Assembly (NCBI RefSeq): GCF_963678635.1
Contig: NC_087067.1
Location: 4,039,072 to 4,103,071 of the forward strand
Length of the DNA stretch: 64,000 nt
Reading direction: 5' to 3'
Source: Symsagittifera roscoffensis
Taxonomy: Eukaryota > Xenacoelomorpha > Acoela > Convolutidae
In this document: positions 31,956-43,306 of the stretch, piece after piece
Layout of the letters: the number at the start of each line of letters is the position of its first letter
Position numbering within the stretch: the stretch's first letter is position 1
The notes under the pieces: model-generated
Seen by the model: only the letters and a program-made list of their open reading frames with translations
What the model was told of the DNA's origin: nothing
Databases searched by the model: none
Translations under genes and position numbers: made by a program

Positions 31956-32549
31956 TACAATAGTGGACAAAATTAAACGCAAAAAAAGGATTTAACGCCT
32001 GTTTTCAGTGTTCAGTTTGAACAACAATTCTTTCTAAATTCAGTAAAATTTTTACCGTGACCGAGATCAAATGAGCAGAGCTACCATCTGTGAAAGTATC
32101 AAAATTGTTTTCAATGACTTAACAATGTAATCCGGGTCTGAAAATGCCAGTTTTCCTCATCTGCACTAGGTTTTTTTTTACTTCACGTAAAGAAGTAACA
32201 AACGTCTGAGTTTAGTAAAAACATTTCACACTGATCGTTTCCATTTTCTTGCTGAGAATGTTTCATGCCGCATGAACAATTTTTTACTCCACTTATTTTA
32301 AAAAAATTTCACCACGATGCAAAAGTTAGTGCAGATGAGGAAAACTGGCATTTTCAGATCCGGATTACATTGGTAAGTCATTGAAACCAAGTATTGATAC
32401 TTTCACAGATGGTAGCTCTGCTCATTTGCTCTCGGTCAAAGTAAAAATTTTACTGAATTTTGAAAGAAATGTTGCCCAAAATGTACATTGAAAACATGCA
32501 TTTGAGAGAGTAAATCTAGAATGTGCGCTTAATTTTGTCAACTAGTGTA
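31956..32549. mobile_element. Fold-back MITE with Tc1/mariner-like long inverted ends
   Basis: The left end tacaatagtggacaaaatta and the right end taattttgtcaactagtgta are inverted and flanked by TA. The arms continue inverted for ~200 bp: agcagagctaccatctgtga with its inverse near 32405, and gggtctgaaaatgccag with its inverse near 32346. The start CA(C/A)TAGTGGACAAAATTAA resembles Tc1/mariner ends. There is no transposase. Relatives lie at 3640-3875, 4085-5189 and 25795-25862. Confidence 0.75.
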
Positions 32550-33818
32550 TTATTTTGGGTCTTTCCCATTATAGCCAGCCAACCTAGCATCAACAAAATT
32601 ATTTCTCCCGCGATTTTGTTCATTTAAAATGACTTTAAAACTTTTGTTGCACTTTCATTCATAAGTGCATTCAAAAAAAGTTCATTCATATTTTGTTAGA
32701 ACTGAATTTGGCGCTGCAGAGTTACTAGTTAAGAATAAATATAGATACAAATGCTACTTCACTGCTTGTTTGTTTGATTTGTCTGAGATTTTCTTTGGGC
32801 AATATTGAGACAAAAAGGTTCTAGTTCTTTCTGCAAATGGTGATTGAATTGGATGACCTAATACAAGTGTGAAAGCTACCAAAAGTGCAAATATCGTTAA
32901 TATTAATATCGGTAGAATTTAATTAAGAGGTCAGTTTAATATATCTAATTAAATCTGAAAAGCTAAGTTGTCGGACCACTTTTTCTTGGCACTGGGATAA
33001 CTTTTTTTCTAAAACTATTTGCAATCCAAATCATGGCTGAAAATCGTTTAATGTGGTACTACAATGACTTCCTACAAGTTGTCCTTCACGTAGTCAAAAT
33101 TGTGAAGAAAAAATATTAACCCAATGGGTTGATCAGAAAAATTAATTGCAGGTGAAAGAAGATCTTTTTTTGCAGTAGTGATCATTGTAGGGATTTTTCT
33201 GTTCTTTTTGCACTGCAAGCGGCTATTCCCGCTAACATTTTTAATACTTTGTTTTTTTTTATAACTACAGTTACTTATGAATCCCTACAATTGCAAATGT
33301 AGGGCAATAATTGTTTTCTACATTTTCTGAATGATTTTTAAAAATAACTCGTCTATCTTTTTTTGAAATCATTGAAGTTATTACATGACAAGCACAAAAA
33401 ACGATTAGTTTGCTAATAGTCAGTTAATCAGTTTTGAATGTTGTTTCCTTGCGCAAACTTTATTTTTGATCTTGCAGTTTTTGACTGTATTTATTTATAC
33501 AGAAGATATGGTAGTTTGAAGGATGCCAGTTTTGGATGAGTCATTTTTCTGTTGATGCACAGGACAAGCAGCCAATTAACCTGGCTCAGAAGTCATTTCA
33601 AGTTCAATTGAGCCAATTTAACCCAAAAATTGCGTTATTTGGTGCAAAAATTATCAAGTTGAAATTAAAATAGCGTCTGATGGGTTCATTGAAAAAATTT
33701 AAAAAATAAACTACATCAACAAACTTTTGTTAGGGCGACCCTTGGCTCGAAGAAAGCAAGTTACCAAGACTGTTGTTCTTATTTTGCATTTTCAGGCCAA
33801 AAATTTTCATTTGCAGCT
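32550..33818. other. Intergenic, nothing recognised
   Basis: No supportable gene, RNA or repeat structure was seen. Confidence 0.35.
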
Positions 33819-34747
33819 CCCTGGGTTGACAAAAAGTTTTACCATACAGTTTTATACTAACAAAATGTTTCTATAACTATTTCAATATATTTCATAGACC
33901 AAAAAATAGTATGAAAATAGCATGATAAGCGTTTTTTACTCATTTTGAAATTAAATGACAAGCGTTTTGCCATACTTTTTATCACAAAGGTTTTATGAAA
34001 ATAGCAAAAGCAATTTTTTAACTAAGAAAATGTGTGATAAGCATGTTTTCGATAGTATCAAATTGTACGTTAAGCGGTTTTCCATAAATGAAAATCCAAA
34101 CAAAAAGTTTGATTTAAAAGTTTTTGTTTCATCCGAAAACCTAATTAAAGGTTTTCTGTCATAAGAACGTCCAGAGTGTAACTGGCAATTACTACGCAGA
34201 TAAACTGCGTTTGGTGATACTAGTCATTATGTTAATTTTAACATTTTCACGCAGAATAGTATACCAAAAACGTAACATTTGTATATGGCTAGTAAATTTT
34301 ACTTTGAAAATTTTGGTGGTTGAGAAAAAAGGACTTTTTTCAACTAATATATGTTTATCTTAGCATATTTAAAATTAATAGTTGGGATTATAAAAAAACT
34401 CTTGCTTGTGGTTTTCCGATTTTTTGGGTGAAAAACTCAATCTGGATTACGTTATCGACACAAAGAGTCAAGTTTTGCATGAAAACTTTTTTTTCGTAAA
34501 TTGTATATCAAGTTTGTTTTTTTTTTCATGGAAAAACGCATATCGTACAGTTTTCTTTTGTTTTTATGCCAAAGTTGCTCTCATGTAACCACAACTTCCA
34601 CCAATTTGCTTTGTTTGAATCTTAAACCAATTTATGATAATTTTCGAAAAAAATTCTTCTATGGAAATTGTATGACAGCATTTTTCCATAGACTCCATAT
34701 ATGAAATTGCATGATAGGCATTTTTTTTGCATGGACGTCATCCCGGG
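33819..34747. mobile_element. Diverged CCCGGG-type element, copy 2
   Basis: The left end CCCTGGGTTGAC (33819-33830) and the right end ending tcatcccggg (34738-34747) are degenerate versions of the 14068-15006 termini. Subterminal motifs such as tgataagcgttttt and ggaaattgtatgacagcat recur. Length (~930 bp) equals the intact copy. No transposase. Confidence 0.65.
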
Positions 34748-35472
34748 ACTTCGATAATGTACGCAGAGTATTTTTTGAATTTCGAATTGTAAATATTGGT
34801 GTTCCACATTTTTTGGGAAATCTGGACCATGGTTACATAATAATTTAACTATTTTCAAGTAGTTTTAAACATTCATCACATTCCTATTAAGCTATCTCCC
34901 CCCACCCACGCGAGAATGGGGGAGGGGAAAGAGATTGCTCAATTGATCCAATTTAAGTTATGAATGTAATACATTACTTCCATGTTTTTATCCTAAAAAG
35001 GTGACTTTTTACGGCCTTCGACTTCGCCGCACCGTTTGTTTGTTTGGCGAAAAATAAAACTAATTCCCGAACAACACGGAAAGGATTAGTTTCATTGTGG
35101 TTGATTGATTGACTTATTTTAAGTCTAATTTAAGACTATTATTCAGGTAAAAGTAATCTGAAATGAAAAATGAAAAAAGAAAAACTTGTCACGAAAACTA
35201 CATATTGGTCATATATACTTTAAAGAAATCAAACGCGTTTATTATGATTTGTTATGATGAACTATGCCATAGTATCATTCTCGTTAATAATTACGCCGCA
35301 TTTTTCTTCGTGTTTTACCAATATTTTATTATACTTTAATTTGAACCAAACGCAAAATCGTTCTTTAAGCATAAAATTGGTTAATACATGCTGTACTTTC
35401 TTTTTGCCATCGAGTTTGCTTCAAATGCTCTGAGTTTATGACAATATCAGGGCGCTCATATTCAAATTTCAG
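34748..35472. other. Region upstream of the coiled-coil gene
   Basis: At about 34890-34955, taagctatctcccccc and ggagggg...agagattg...ttgatcc form a decayed copy of the 94-bp MITE family. The rest should contain the promoter and any 5' exon of the next gene. I could not identify a coding first exon. Confidence 0.4.
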
Positions 35473-36620
35473 CTTTTATTTTGGAAGAAAATTTTAAAAC
35501 TATAGTTTCAAAAATGTTAGAAGACCGGTTAGCCCAAGATGACGACCTGAAACACCAAATGTCCTATCGGCTAGATTGTGAACCCGCGCCGAAGGGTATT
35601 TTTGTTACCCAACTGGGTAATCTTTATGACGCCGAGGAAGCGCAAACGGGCAAAGACAAAAATGGTCGTCCACTTATACAGTACCCGGTTGTGAATGAAA
35701 ATGGTGAAAACTTATTACGGAGCGGCGTGAAAACTCGGCAGAAAACGCTTCTGATTCGTGAACAGAAAGTCGTCGATAAGATGAACTTGGAACTAACCGA
35801 AAAACGAGACATTTTTGAGAAGCGGATGGAAAGCATCAACAAGCGGAAAGAAATTCTTCGGGAAAAACGAGACTCTTTGCGATCCAAAATCGGAAACGAT
35901 CAGAAATACATCCAAGAACAGAACGCAAAACGAGAACGGGCAGTTGAAAAGTTCAAAACAGAACGAAAAACAAACGAACGACTAGCAATTCAGCAATCGG
36001 AGCTAAGCAAAGAACTGGACGAGCTGAAAAGGCGAAACCGGAGTCTGAGAGAAGAAATCCATAAGAAGAAACCGTACAACGAGTTCATGATGAAAGTAAT
36101 CGACAATTTGCCCGATAAATTTGTGGAGTCGTCTGAAAATAAAGTGACAGCTTTGATGTCGCGGTATTCAACTTTGGAAGACGCAAACACCGATTTGGTC
36201 CGGAAAATGGGTAGTTTGTCGGACGAGTTAAGTTCCGAGCAGAAACGACTTGACTCGATAAAAGCAAAACACGCCGAGGAACAACTTGAAAACATGATGG
36301 AACTCAAAAGGACGCGGGAGATTTTAGAGCGACTTAGAGATCGAAACCAAGAGAAACAACAGCAGCTGTTTTTTAGAAAAAACAGATTCAGAGAGGAAAA
36401 TCAGGAGAAAGGCCAGACACTTCTGTCGCTGAGAAACTTAGCCGAAAAGTGTCGGTTTAACTTCAGAACTAATAAACCGATCGCGATTCCAATCGAAGAC
36501 GAAAACGACTTTGATACTATGATGTACAGGATCGACAACTATTTCATCGACCACAAAGATATTGTCCAGTGGTCCTCGCCGGGTGGTGGAAGCTCAATCC
36601 AAAAAGGTCAACAAAGCTAG
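35473..36620 (+). CDS. Coiled-coil protein of the CCDC42/CFAP73 (DUF4200) type
   Basis: A single open frame encodes ~380 residues. A good 3' splice site (aaatttcag) ends at 35472, so the exon probably starts at 35473 with upstream coding or untranslated sequence. The first in-frame ATG is at 35514 (MLEDRLAQDD); the frame before it has TTG only. After a short globular start comes a long charged coiled coil (about residues 90-320). Its first half (IREQKVVDKM, KRMESINKRKEILREKRDSL, NAKRERAVEK) has the pattern of DUF4200, followed by KPYNEFMMKVID, the equivalent of the IF-x-YLEKV segment in CCDC42/CFAP73. In known members these proteins build the modified inner-arm-dynein complex of motile cilia or the sperm manchette. 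Length (~370) is close to family size. Codons are less AT-rich than the surroundings, supporting a real gene. Confidence 0.8.
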
Positions 36621-38219
36621 ACGAGAAAAACAAACAATATTACTTTACTAAATTGAATTACTTGCATCTATTTTAAAATACTAAAATGAAGTAACTTTTG
36701 AAAAGTAGCAGAAAAGTTTTAAATTGATAAACCCGTTTCATATCATAGTTATAGGGAAGAAAAAGTTCCCCGTCACCAACCCGTACCCTTAACTCCAAGA
36801 GTCGACAACGCCATCTCTCAAAATTTTGAATTGCTGCGTGTTTATAACCAATACCAATAGCGGATTTAAAGAGCAAACTCTTCCCCCTCCCCCTCCCCCT
36901 CCCCCTCTCCCTCCCCCTCAAGAATTTGAAGAAACCCTCGGCAACCAAAAATCCCCTTTTTTAACATTAATTTTCTGGGCCAATATCAATTTTTTCTAAA
37001 GGCGTCTTAGGTGTCAATAGAAAACCATTGGATTGAAATTGCAACTCACTTTTAAAATACTCAAAAACTGCCTTTTTGGCCTCATTCAAAAGTTTTTAAA
37101 TTGCAGTTTTTTCTCAGCCATGAATGAAGTGAATACTTTTATATAGTTCTTGATTTTTTGTTTTTTTTTTCAGGAAAAAGTCTTGAAGTTTGTTAAAGTT
37201 CAAATTTGGTTTTACTTGGTTTGACTCTTCATTTCTTTTTAAGTTCAGCTCATTCCCTTTGTTAAAAGGAAGGCGAACTCCACTATCGAATAGCAAAACT
37301 GTACAGGTCACAAAAGACGAGATGGTTTCTCGTTTCGGAAGTCAAATTTAAGTTTTAATTCATTCAACCTCAGTGCACCACTTATCGTTAAAATCCTCGG
37401 ATTCGATGTAAATATCTCTTACATAGGTTTTAAAATCGACGGATTCCGGTGAAATTGCTTTCAAATTTCATACTGCGGATTTCGTGCCATGTAGCAAAAA
37501 AGACGATGCCGTCATTGCAAGTATGTGGTCATTGGTTCCGAAACACACAGTTCTCTGTATTAAGGCATGTGCACGGAATCCGATTGCTTATGAGCACACA
37601 AGTTAGGCCTTATAGGACTTCGTTTCGATAGTGGAATTCAATTCGTAGATTTCCCAGCGGAATAAAAATTTTGCCCATAGATTCTTCTTTCCTTAAATAA
37701 GTTAGTTTCATCAACAAATTTTCAACCAGTATATGTTTTGTTCTTGAAACGAAAAGATCTTTCAGGCCATGTATTCGTTTTCTTTGAAATTCGAAAGTAG
37801 GAGCTTACGTAAATAACAAGTCTGTTTTTTTTTGCTGTTTCTTTGCATTCATCTTTTTTTCCAGCTGTCTGTTGGCTACATTTTTCATTTTAAGCCCTAG
37901 AATTATTTAAAAAAAACCGACGAAATTTTATTAAATTTGATTGATTTTGAAAGGAGAGCGACAAAATTGTAAAATTTTTGAACACATCTTTTATTGTCAA
38001 AAATCCCGCCTGATTTATTTTACTCATCAGATCTTTGTCAAAAAGATGAGTTGGTCAACATGCGAAAATCTGCTACTAAAATACAATTGATTGGTTAAAG
38101 TTTTGAGCATGTGTTCTTACTTTTTGTTCCAGATTTTGAAGAAAGAGGGATGTAATTGTGCTCGGGATATTTTTTTCTCTAGACAAATTTTAATTTTTAC
38201 AAGCATTTTTCTTTGTCTG
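36621..38219. other. Intergenic; CCCCCT-rich tract at 36884-36919
   Basis: A low-complexity ccccct run generates a spurious Arg/Gly-rich minus-strand frame. Apart from it, no gene or RNA is supportable. Confidence 0.45.
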
Positions 38220-38436
38220 GAAGAGTATGTTTTTGCTCTTTCACACATGTTCTTTCACGGCAAGGCAAGAATGAAAAATGAAATATTAGAACGCATGAAT
38301 GAAAAAAGAAACCATTGCATAGTTTCGCGCACTTTTCCGGGCTCTTTCACAACTTATTGGGCTGTTTCACAATTTTCCGGGCTCTTTCACAATTTTGCTG
38401 CATCTTTTCCTCAGAAAGAGCAAAAACATACTCTTC
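38220..38436. repeat. Palindromic element, outer pair: perfect 23-bp inverted repeat
   Basis: The 23 bp starting gaagagtatgtttttgctct at 38220 is exactly complemented at 38414-38436. Between them a ~30-bp phrase (ttttccgggctctttcacaa) repeats three times at 38333-38400. This is non-coding; the 118-codon frame across it is unlikely to be a gene. Confidence 0.8.
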
Positions 38437-38438
38437 AA

Positions 38439-38535
38439 CATAGTTGAAGATGGCCTCGGCGGCCAAAAGAGCCGCCATCGGGCACTTCGTGCCCTCAGGC
38501 CGGGCTCTTTTTCGCTCGGGCATCTTTCAACTATG
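38439..38535. repeat. Adjacent GC-rich nested hairpin structure
   Basis: The outer arms catagttgaagatg (38439) and catctttcaactatg (38521-38535) are inverted with one indel. Inside are ggcggc...gccgcc and gggcac-ttc-gtgccc hairpins and a cgggctc/gctcggg pair. The ~100-bp island is far more GC-rich than its surroundings. It could be a MITE or a structured RNA gene. Confidence 0.65.
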
Positions 38536-38540
38536 CTCTA

Positions 38541-39364
38541 ACTACTGCAAAGAAATTGATACCCGTAGCTCAAAATTTAAAAGGAATATATGCAGTTTTT
38601 TGCAAAGTTACAAGGGTCTGCCACTTTGTCAAAATTGTTCTGCTTCAAATATTTTTTTAATTGATTTTTTTGCTAAAATTTTTTGTAATTTCGGATGATT
38701 GGAGATATTTTAGATTAAATGTCTCAGGGAAATTTTGGTCAGATCAAATACAGTGATGTATTCTAAGCAGCATAGATTATATTGGTAAACTAGTAACAAA
38801 ACGTAGATAATTTTAGCCTGCAATGTTTTAATTTCATAAAGAATAGGTTTAAAAATATCGATGTGAAGTTACACATGAACGCATTCATTATAATTTTATG
38901 ACATGTGTTTAAGGCAGTGAAACTATCAGCAGCTCAGTTTTATTTAAAATGAACTGGTTTAAGCTGTGATCTTTTATTTTTGAAACAAAAAGTTTTTTTT
39001 ACTAGACTCCCGGGTTAACTCTTTATGAAAGTCATTCATAGAGTTTCTCTCTAATTCAGGCCTGGCTAAGTGAAAAGCATGTCAAATTTTTTTCAAAGGT
39101 TGGCCCCAAAGACTCTTCGAAAAATTGAGGCCTAGACTGCAAAGTCTATGGCAAAGTTTATTAAAAGTTTGAAAGTTGACAAATTCTTTCAAACTTTAAT
39201 GAAGGACGCTAAAAACGATTGGCCTTGAGCTGCTCACAAAAAGCAAGTAATAGTTGAATGGAAGGTTCATAAATTTTTGTGTCCCAAAACAATATCGTAG
39301 CTCATCCATGCAATCAGCAAGCTCTTATCGAGACAAACCTAGAGACCTAAAAACAAAACAAAAC
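38541..39364. other. Intergenic, nothing recognised
   Basis: A lone decayed CCCGGGTTAAC-like end lies at 39009-39020. Otherwise nothing is supportable. Confidence 0.35.
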
Positions 39365-39650
39365 GGTGATATATTACAATAGGTGGTAGGCTCAATTTGA
39401 ATAGCTGGATCGTTTTTTGTTATACTTTGCACATTGTTTATAATTTGTTTCAAAAGCCAAACTTTTTGGCAAAAGAGGGTAAATTTTGATTTTTTGAATA
39501 GCATTTTATCTGGAAGAGGAATTTATTTACAAAAACTATCTTAGTAGTAGTATAATTGATTGAAAATGAAATGACTATATTATGCATTATAGTTCTCAAA
39601 TTTAATACATGCACTACACTCAAAATTACCACCTATTGTAACAAATCACC
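39365..39650. mobile_element. 286-bp MITE with GGTGATATATTACAATAGGTGG-type ends, copy 1
   Basis: The left 24 bp (ggtgatatattacaataggt, then ggta) and the right 24 bp (ending tgtaacaaatcacc) are inverted with two mismatches. The interior is AT-rich and non-coding. A sister copy is at 40247-40518 and an isolated end at 48104-48129. Confidence 0.75.
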
Positions 39651-40246
39651 AACAAAACATCAGAGAGCATCTAAAAGTATCAAAAATCTCTAAACACACT
39701 CACAAGCGCAAGCTAATATTATTGCGTTATGTAACTTACTGCTGATTAAAAAAACTATAGATAACAAACGGAGCGAAATCCTAAACAGTAAAAAAATTTC
39801 TCAAGATGCGACAAGACAAAAACAGGAAAAAACAACCAGAACATTTTTCCTAAAGACCCAAAAACACACTTTTTGCCAATAATCTTTTTTAAACATCATT
39901 CGATTACATAATTTGCTCTACCTTTAATATTTTTGAATGTATTTTATTCTTTTAAATTATGACAAACAAAAAACGATAAAAACGGATGCTTTTTGGGTGT
40001 TGTTTAAAGGTTGAACCACAATTGTAAATTGTCGGTTTATTTCAACTTTGAAAAAAAATTAATCCCAAATTTTTTGTTGAAAAAAATTTTGTAAAACATT
40101 TTGCAATTGTGACACCTTGTGGCTGAAACCAATGGAAAAGCTTTTGATTGAATCTTATACAATAGTTTCATGGGTAGTAAAAAAGAAGCTTAAATGCGTC
40201 AGAAAGGTTTTTAAAACTATCTTGAAACGGTTGCAAAATGATCGCC
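39651..40246. other. Spacer between the two sister MITEs, nothing recognised
   Basis: AT-rich sequence without supportable features. Confidence 0.35.
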
Positions 40247-40518
40247 GGTGATAAATACCAATAGGTGGCAGATTTCAAGTTAAAAACTGTATCGCTCTTT
40301 GTTATGGTTTGAACAATCTTTATAATTTGTTTCAAAGCCAAATTTTAAGACAAAACTTTCCATTTGAATTTTTGAATAATAAAACGTATTTCGAAAAAAT
40401 GTTTATAGCATGTACAATTGAATGAAAGTGAATTGAATATATTTTGCATTATAGCTTTCAAGGTTCGTACATGATGTACTCTAATTGTTCTCGAAACCAC
40501 CTGTTGTAATTTTGCGCC
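40247..40518. mobile_element. Sister MITE, diverged copy 2
   Basis: This starts ggtgataaataccaataggt and ends in accacctgttgtaattttgc. The interior follows copy 1 in order (tttataatttgtttcaaagccaa; gaatat/actatattttgcattatagc). Both copies have the same orientation. Confidence 0.65.
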
Positions 40519-41609
40519 CGCTCGCATTCTGCAACAAACCCAAACTATATTTCAGGCAATTTTATCGATTCTTACTTGAGTGTTTGATGCAAAGTTTGTC
40601 GCTCTAATTTTTATTACAAAGAACAGATCCAACAGTGCTAACAAATTATGCAAACGAAATCACAAAATAATTAATTTCAAAAAGTGAAAGCTCTTGATGT
40701 AAAGGACAAGTAGAGACAAAATGCGCAAACTGTACCCACTAGACGTCTACCCTACTATGATGCCAAACTTTTTTCGTTGTTTTGAAAACTTCGCATTAGC
40801 TCAGGTGTTTTCTATTTGGCTTACATGTCTCTGTCGGCAATTGCAATCTGTTTGGAATGTTTTTTGCCCAATTAGATATGAATTTGCAAGATTCAAACTG
40901 GAAGATTTATCAAAAAGAAATCGAAATCAAAATAAATCTATTTATGAAATATATAGTTATAAAGGCAAATTATAAAAGGTAAATTAAAACAATTGCTGTT
41001 TTCCGGGATTTCCGGTAACGTTTCTTAGCATGTGTCCAGGCTTGGCTTTCAAGGAGTTTTTGTTTTCTTCCTAAACGATTCCCGTGTTTCTTTTTTTGCT
41101 GATTAGAGAAGTAGAAAAAAATAAGAGTAAAAATTATGAGAATTTAAGAGAAAAAACCGTTTTCGATTGTAGTTTTTCAAAAATCAATCTTGTTCTTGGC
41201 AGGGTCCCTGAATGATTCCTGTTCTGAAATCTAGGGTTTTTCTGGTCTTTTTGAGCAAGTTCTAGAAGGAAGTTTTTGGCTATTCTGGTTAGATAACTCG
41301 ATTTATTGAAGCAAAGTTTTTTAGACAAGTATAAGGAAAATGGTGATTCAAGGCATCACCATGATGGAAACATTTTTTTTCCATTTTGGGACTCATTCTT
41401 AAATAAAAAATGATATTGATTAAGTCAGGTTATTTGTCAGTACTCGAGTTAAGGAAAACCCATACTCATCCATTTCTGAAAAATAGCAAAAGCCCAATTA
41501 TGCGACTATAGTTCAACGTTCATAAAATATCAGAATAACCAATTTAAATCGTATCTTCTCAATTTCAAATGATATAATTCAGTTTCGAAAAAAAACTAAA
41601 CTTTTTCAG
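40519..41609. other. Upstream region of GT31 gene 1; first exon not identified
   Basis: The acceptor at 41609 implies an upstream exon supplying the start codon and two bases of the split codon. An 84-codon frame at 40721-40975 begins with ATG but has no donor in the right phase, and I do not join it. No other candidate stands out. Confidence 0.4.
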
Positions 41610-42837
41610 GCTATCAAGATTCAACTGTTGTAGATTTATTCGCAGTGCACTCATCATTTTTGTTGTTTTTTGGCTGGTTAGCGTTTATCGTGAGAGAAAA
41701 ACAGCTAAGATACTTACTTCAAACGAAGAGCACGTCGTACTTACAAACCGATATTTAATGGAAAACTTACAGATTGTTTTAATGTCACTTAAAGCGAAAA
41801 ATGATGAAAACATTAAATATTCCGAGTTACAGCGATTTATGCCTTTGCGAGCTAAAGACATCGAATTCGAGCAACTTCAAGCATCTGAAGCGAAGAATTT
41901 GGATACAGAATTATTTGATAAATCTGAAAATAATCCGTTCAATTCTCCAAAGAGTTTCCTGCTGCGTCCGAGAAAAATGTGTTCATCAAAAAATGAGAAA
42001 AAACTTATTCTTATTTTGTTGTATTCAAAAACTGATGATTTAGCTCATCGTGAAAACGTTCGCAGATCATGGCTAACAGACATTCAGAATTTCAACCAAA
42101 GTTATTTCATTTTTGAACACTTATTTGTCTTAGGGAACGAAAACGGACGAAACACATTTCGCACTAACCTTCTCACGGAAATACTAGTTAACCAAGACTT
42201 GTTAATTGGCGATTTTGCCGACAATTATTGGAACTTGACTTACAAAACAATTTTCTCAGTGACATTTCTGAACTTTTTCTGCTCAAATGCTGATTATGTT
42301 TTTAAAATTGACATTGACGTTTTCGTGAGAACAGACAAGTTTTTGGGTTTTGTCGAAAAACTTCCTAATTCTAGTTTTTATGGGGGCTTTGCAAATTGGG
42401 ACCACAAGCCTAAGAGAAAACGAAAAAACAAGTGGTATGTTTCTAGAGCAGAATTTTCTGGAAATGTTTTTCCTCCCTTTTGTTTGGGACCAGCATACTT
42501 TTACACGGGCGATTTGATACCAATTTTATTCAATGCTACTTTGTCGACAAAGTTTTTTAAACTTGAAGATGTTTATATGGGACTATGTTTAGCGAATCAA
42601 AACAAAAGTGACCTGGTTCAGAATCTAGCTGAAGTTACTGGATGGTACAAAAGATTTGATTTCTGTTCTTTGAAAGACAGAATATTTGTACATGGTTTGA
42701 AGCCTTTGAAGTGGAAATATTATAAAAAAGAGATTCTTCGGAAAGTGGAATCAAAGTTTCAATGCTCGGTAAAAAATGAAACCCGTAATGCTCATAAGGC
42801 GATAACCAAGAAAAATGAGTTTTATAAAGTTAACTAA
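41610..42837 (+). CDS. GT31 beta-1,3-galactosyltransferase-like protein, gene 1 (3' exon)
   Basis: The first ATG in frame is 41758, but the frame is open further back to a strong 3' splice site (actttttcag|g, 41609/41610). The 49 added codons encode a basic flank and a hydrophobic segment (SALIIFVVFWLVSVY), the expected type II signal anchor. The exon therefore starts at 41610 and the start codon is in an unseen exon. Downstream come the GT31 landmarks: RRSW, DFADNYWNLTYKT, a DxD motif (KIDIDVF, Asp codons at 42310 and 42316), PPFCLGPAY and EDVYMG. The family transfers galactose or N-acetylglucosamine in beta-1,3 linkage in the Golgi lumen. Unlike most members, and unlike gene 2, the middle DxD residue is Ile. 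A polyadenylation signal aataaa lies at 43135. Gene 2 is at 51628. Confidence 0.82.
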
Positions 42838-42839
42838 AT

Positions 42840-43200
42840 TAGAAAAATGATGAAATCTGAATTCGTTTTGTAAAAATTTGTTTCTGTCTAACTAAAAAAA
42901 AATTGGATTGAGTGCTTTACAGGTCAACCTGTTTGATTCGGCTTTCGGAAAATGTTTATCTAAACGAATGCTCTTACGATATTTCATATGACGTTAAAAA
43001 CATGGATGATTTAACTAAGTTTGAAATTAATATAGAGTTCATCAAACATGCAATCAAATTTATGGCGTTTGAAAATAGTCGATTTGCTGACATTGAATGG
43101 AAAACGAAATAGACAAGAATGAAAAATGATTTGAAATAAATAATTGCACCAGAATGAAATCATGCAGCTGATTCAACATGTGTACTAGAGTCATTTTGGT
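42840..43200 (+). repeat. 3' flank of GT31 gene 1, duplicated downstream (copy 1)
   Basis: From aaattagaaaaatgatgaaa to atcatgcagctgattcaaca this flank aligns with 44261-44625 in order, with many substitutions. It contains a 66-codon frame that is not open in the second copy, so it is probably non-coding. Confidence 0.65.
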
Positions 43201-43218
43201 TGTACCAACCACTTAAAG

Positions 43219-43306
43219 GAGTGGGAAGGAACTAAAAATAATTATTACAATAGATCGAGTGATGGAGTGGGAAGGAACTAAAAATAATTATTACAATAGA
43301 TCGAAT
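43219..43306. repeat. Two tandem ~44-bp units
   Basis: The unit ggagtgggaaggaactaaaa followed by ataattattacaatagatcga occurs twice, nearly identical, separated by gtgat. Confidence 0.85.

Noticed and set aside
36673-36948. 91-codon Arg/Gly-rich minus-strand frame
   Set aside because: Produced by the CCCCCT low-complexity tract.
39009-39020. Isolated CCCGGGTTAAC as a CCCGGG-element end
   Set aside because: No partner end or subterminal motifs nearby; too little to call.
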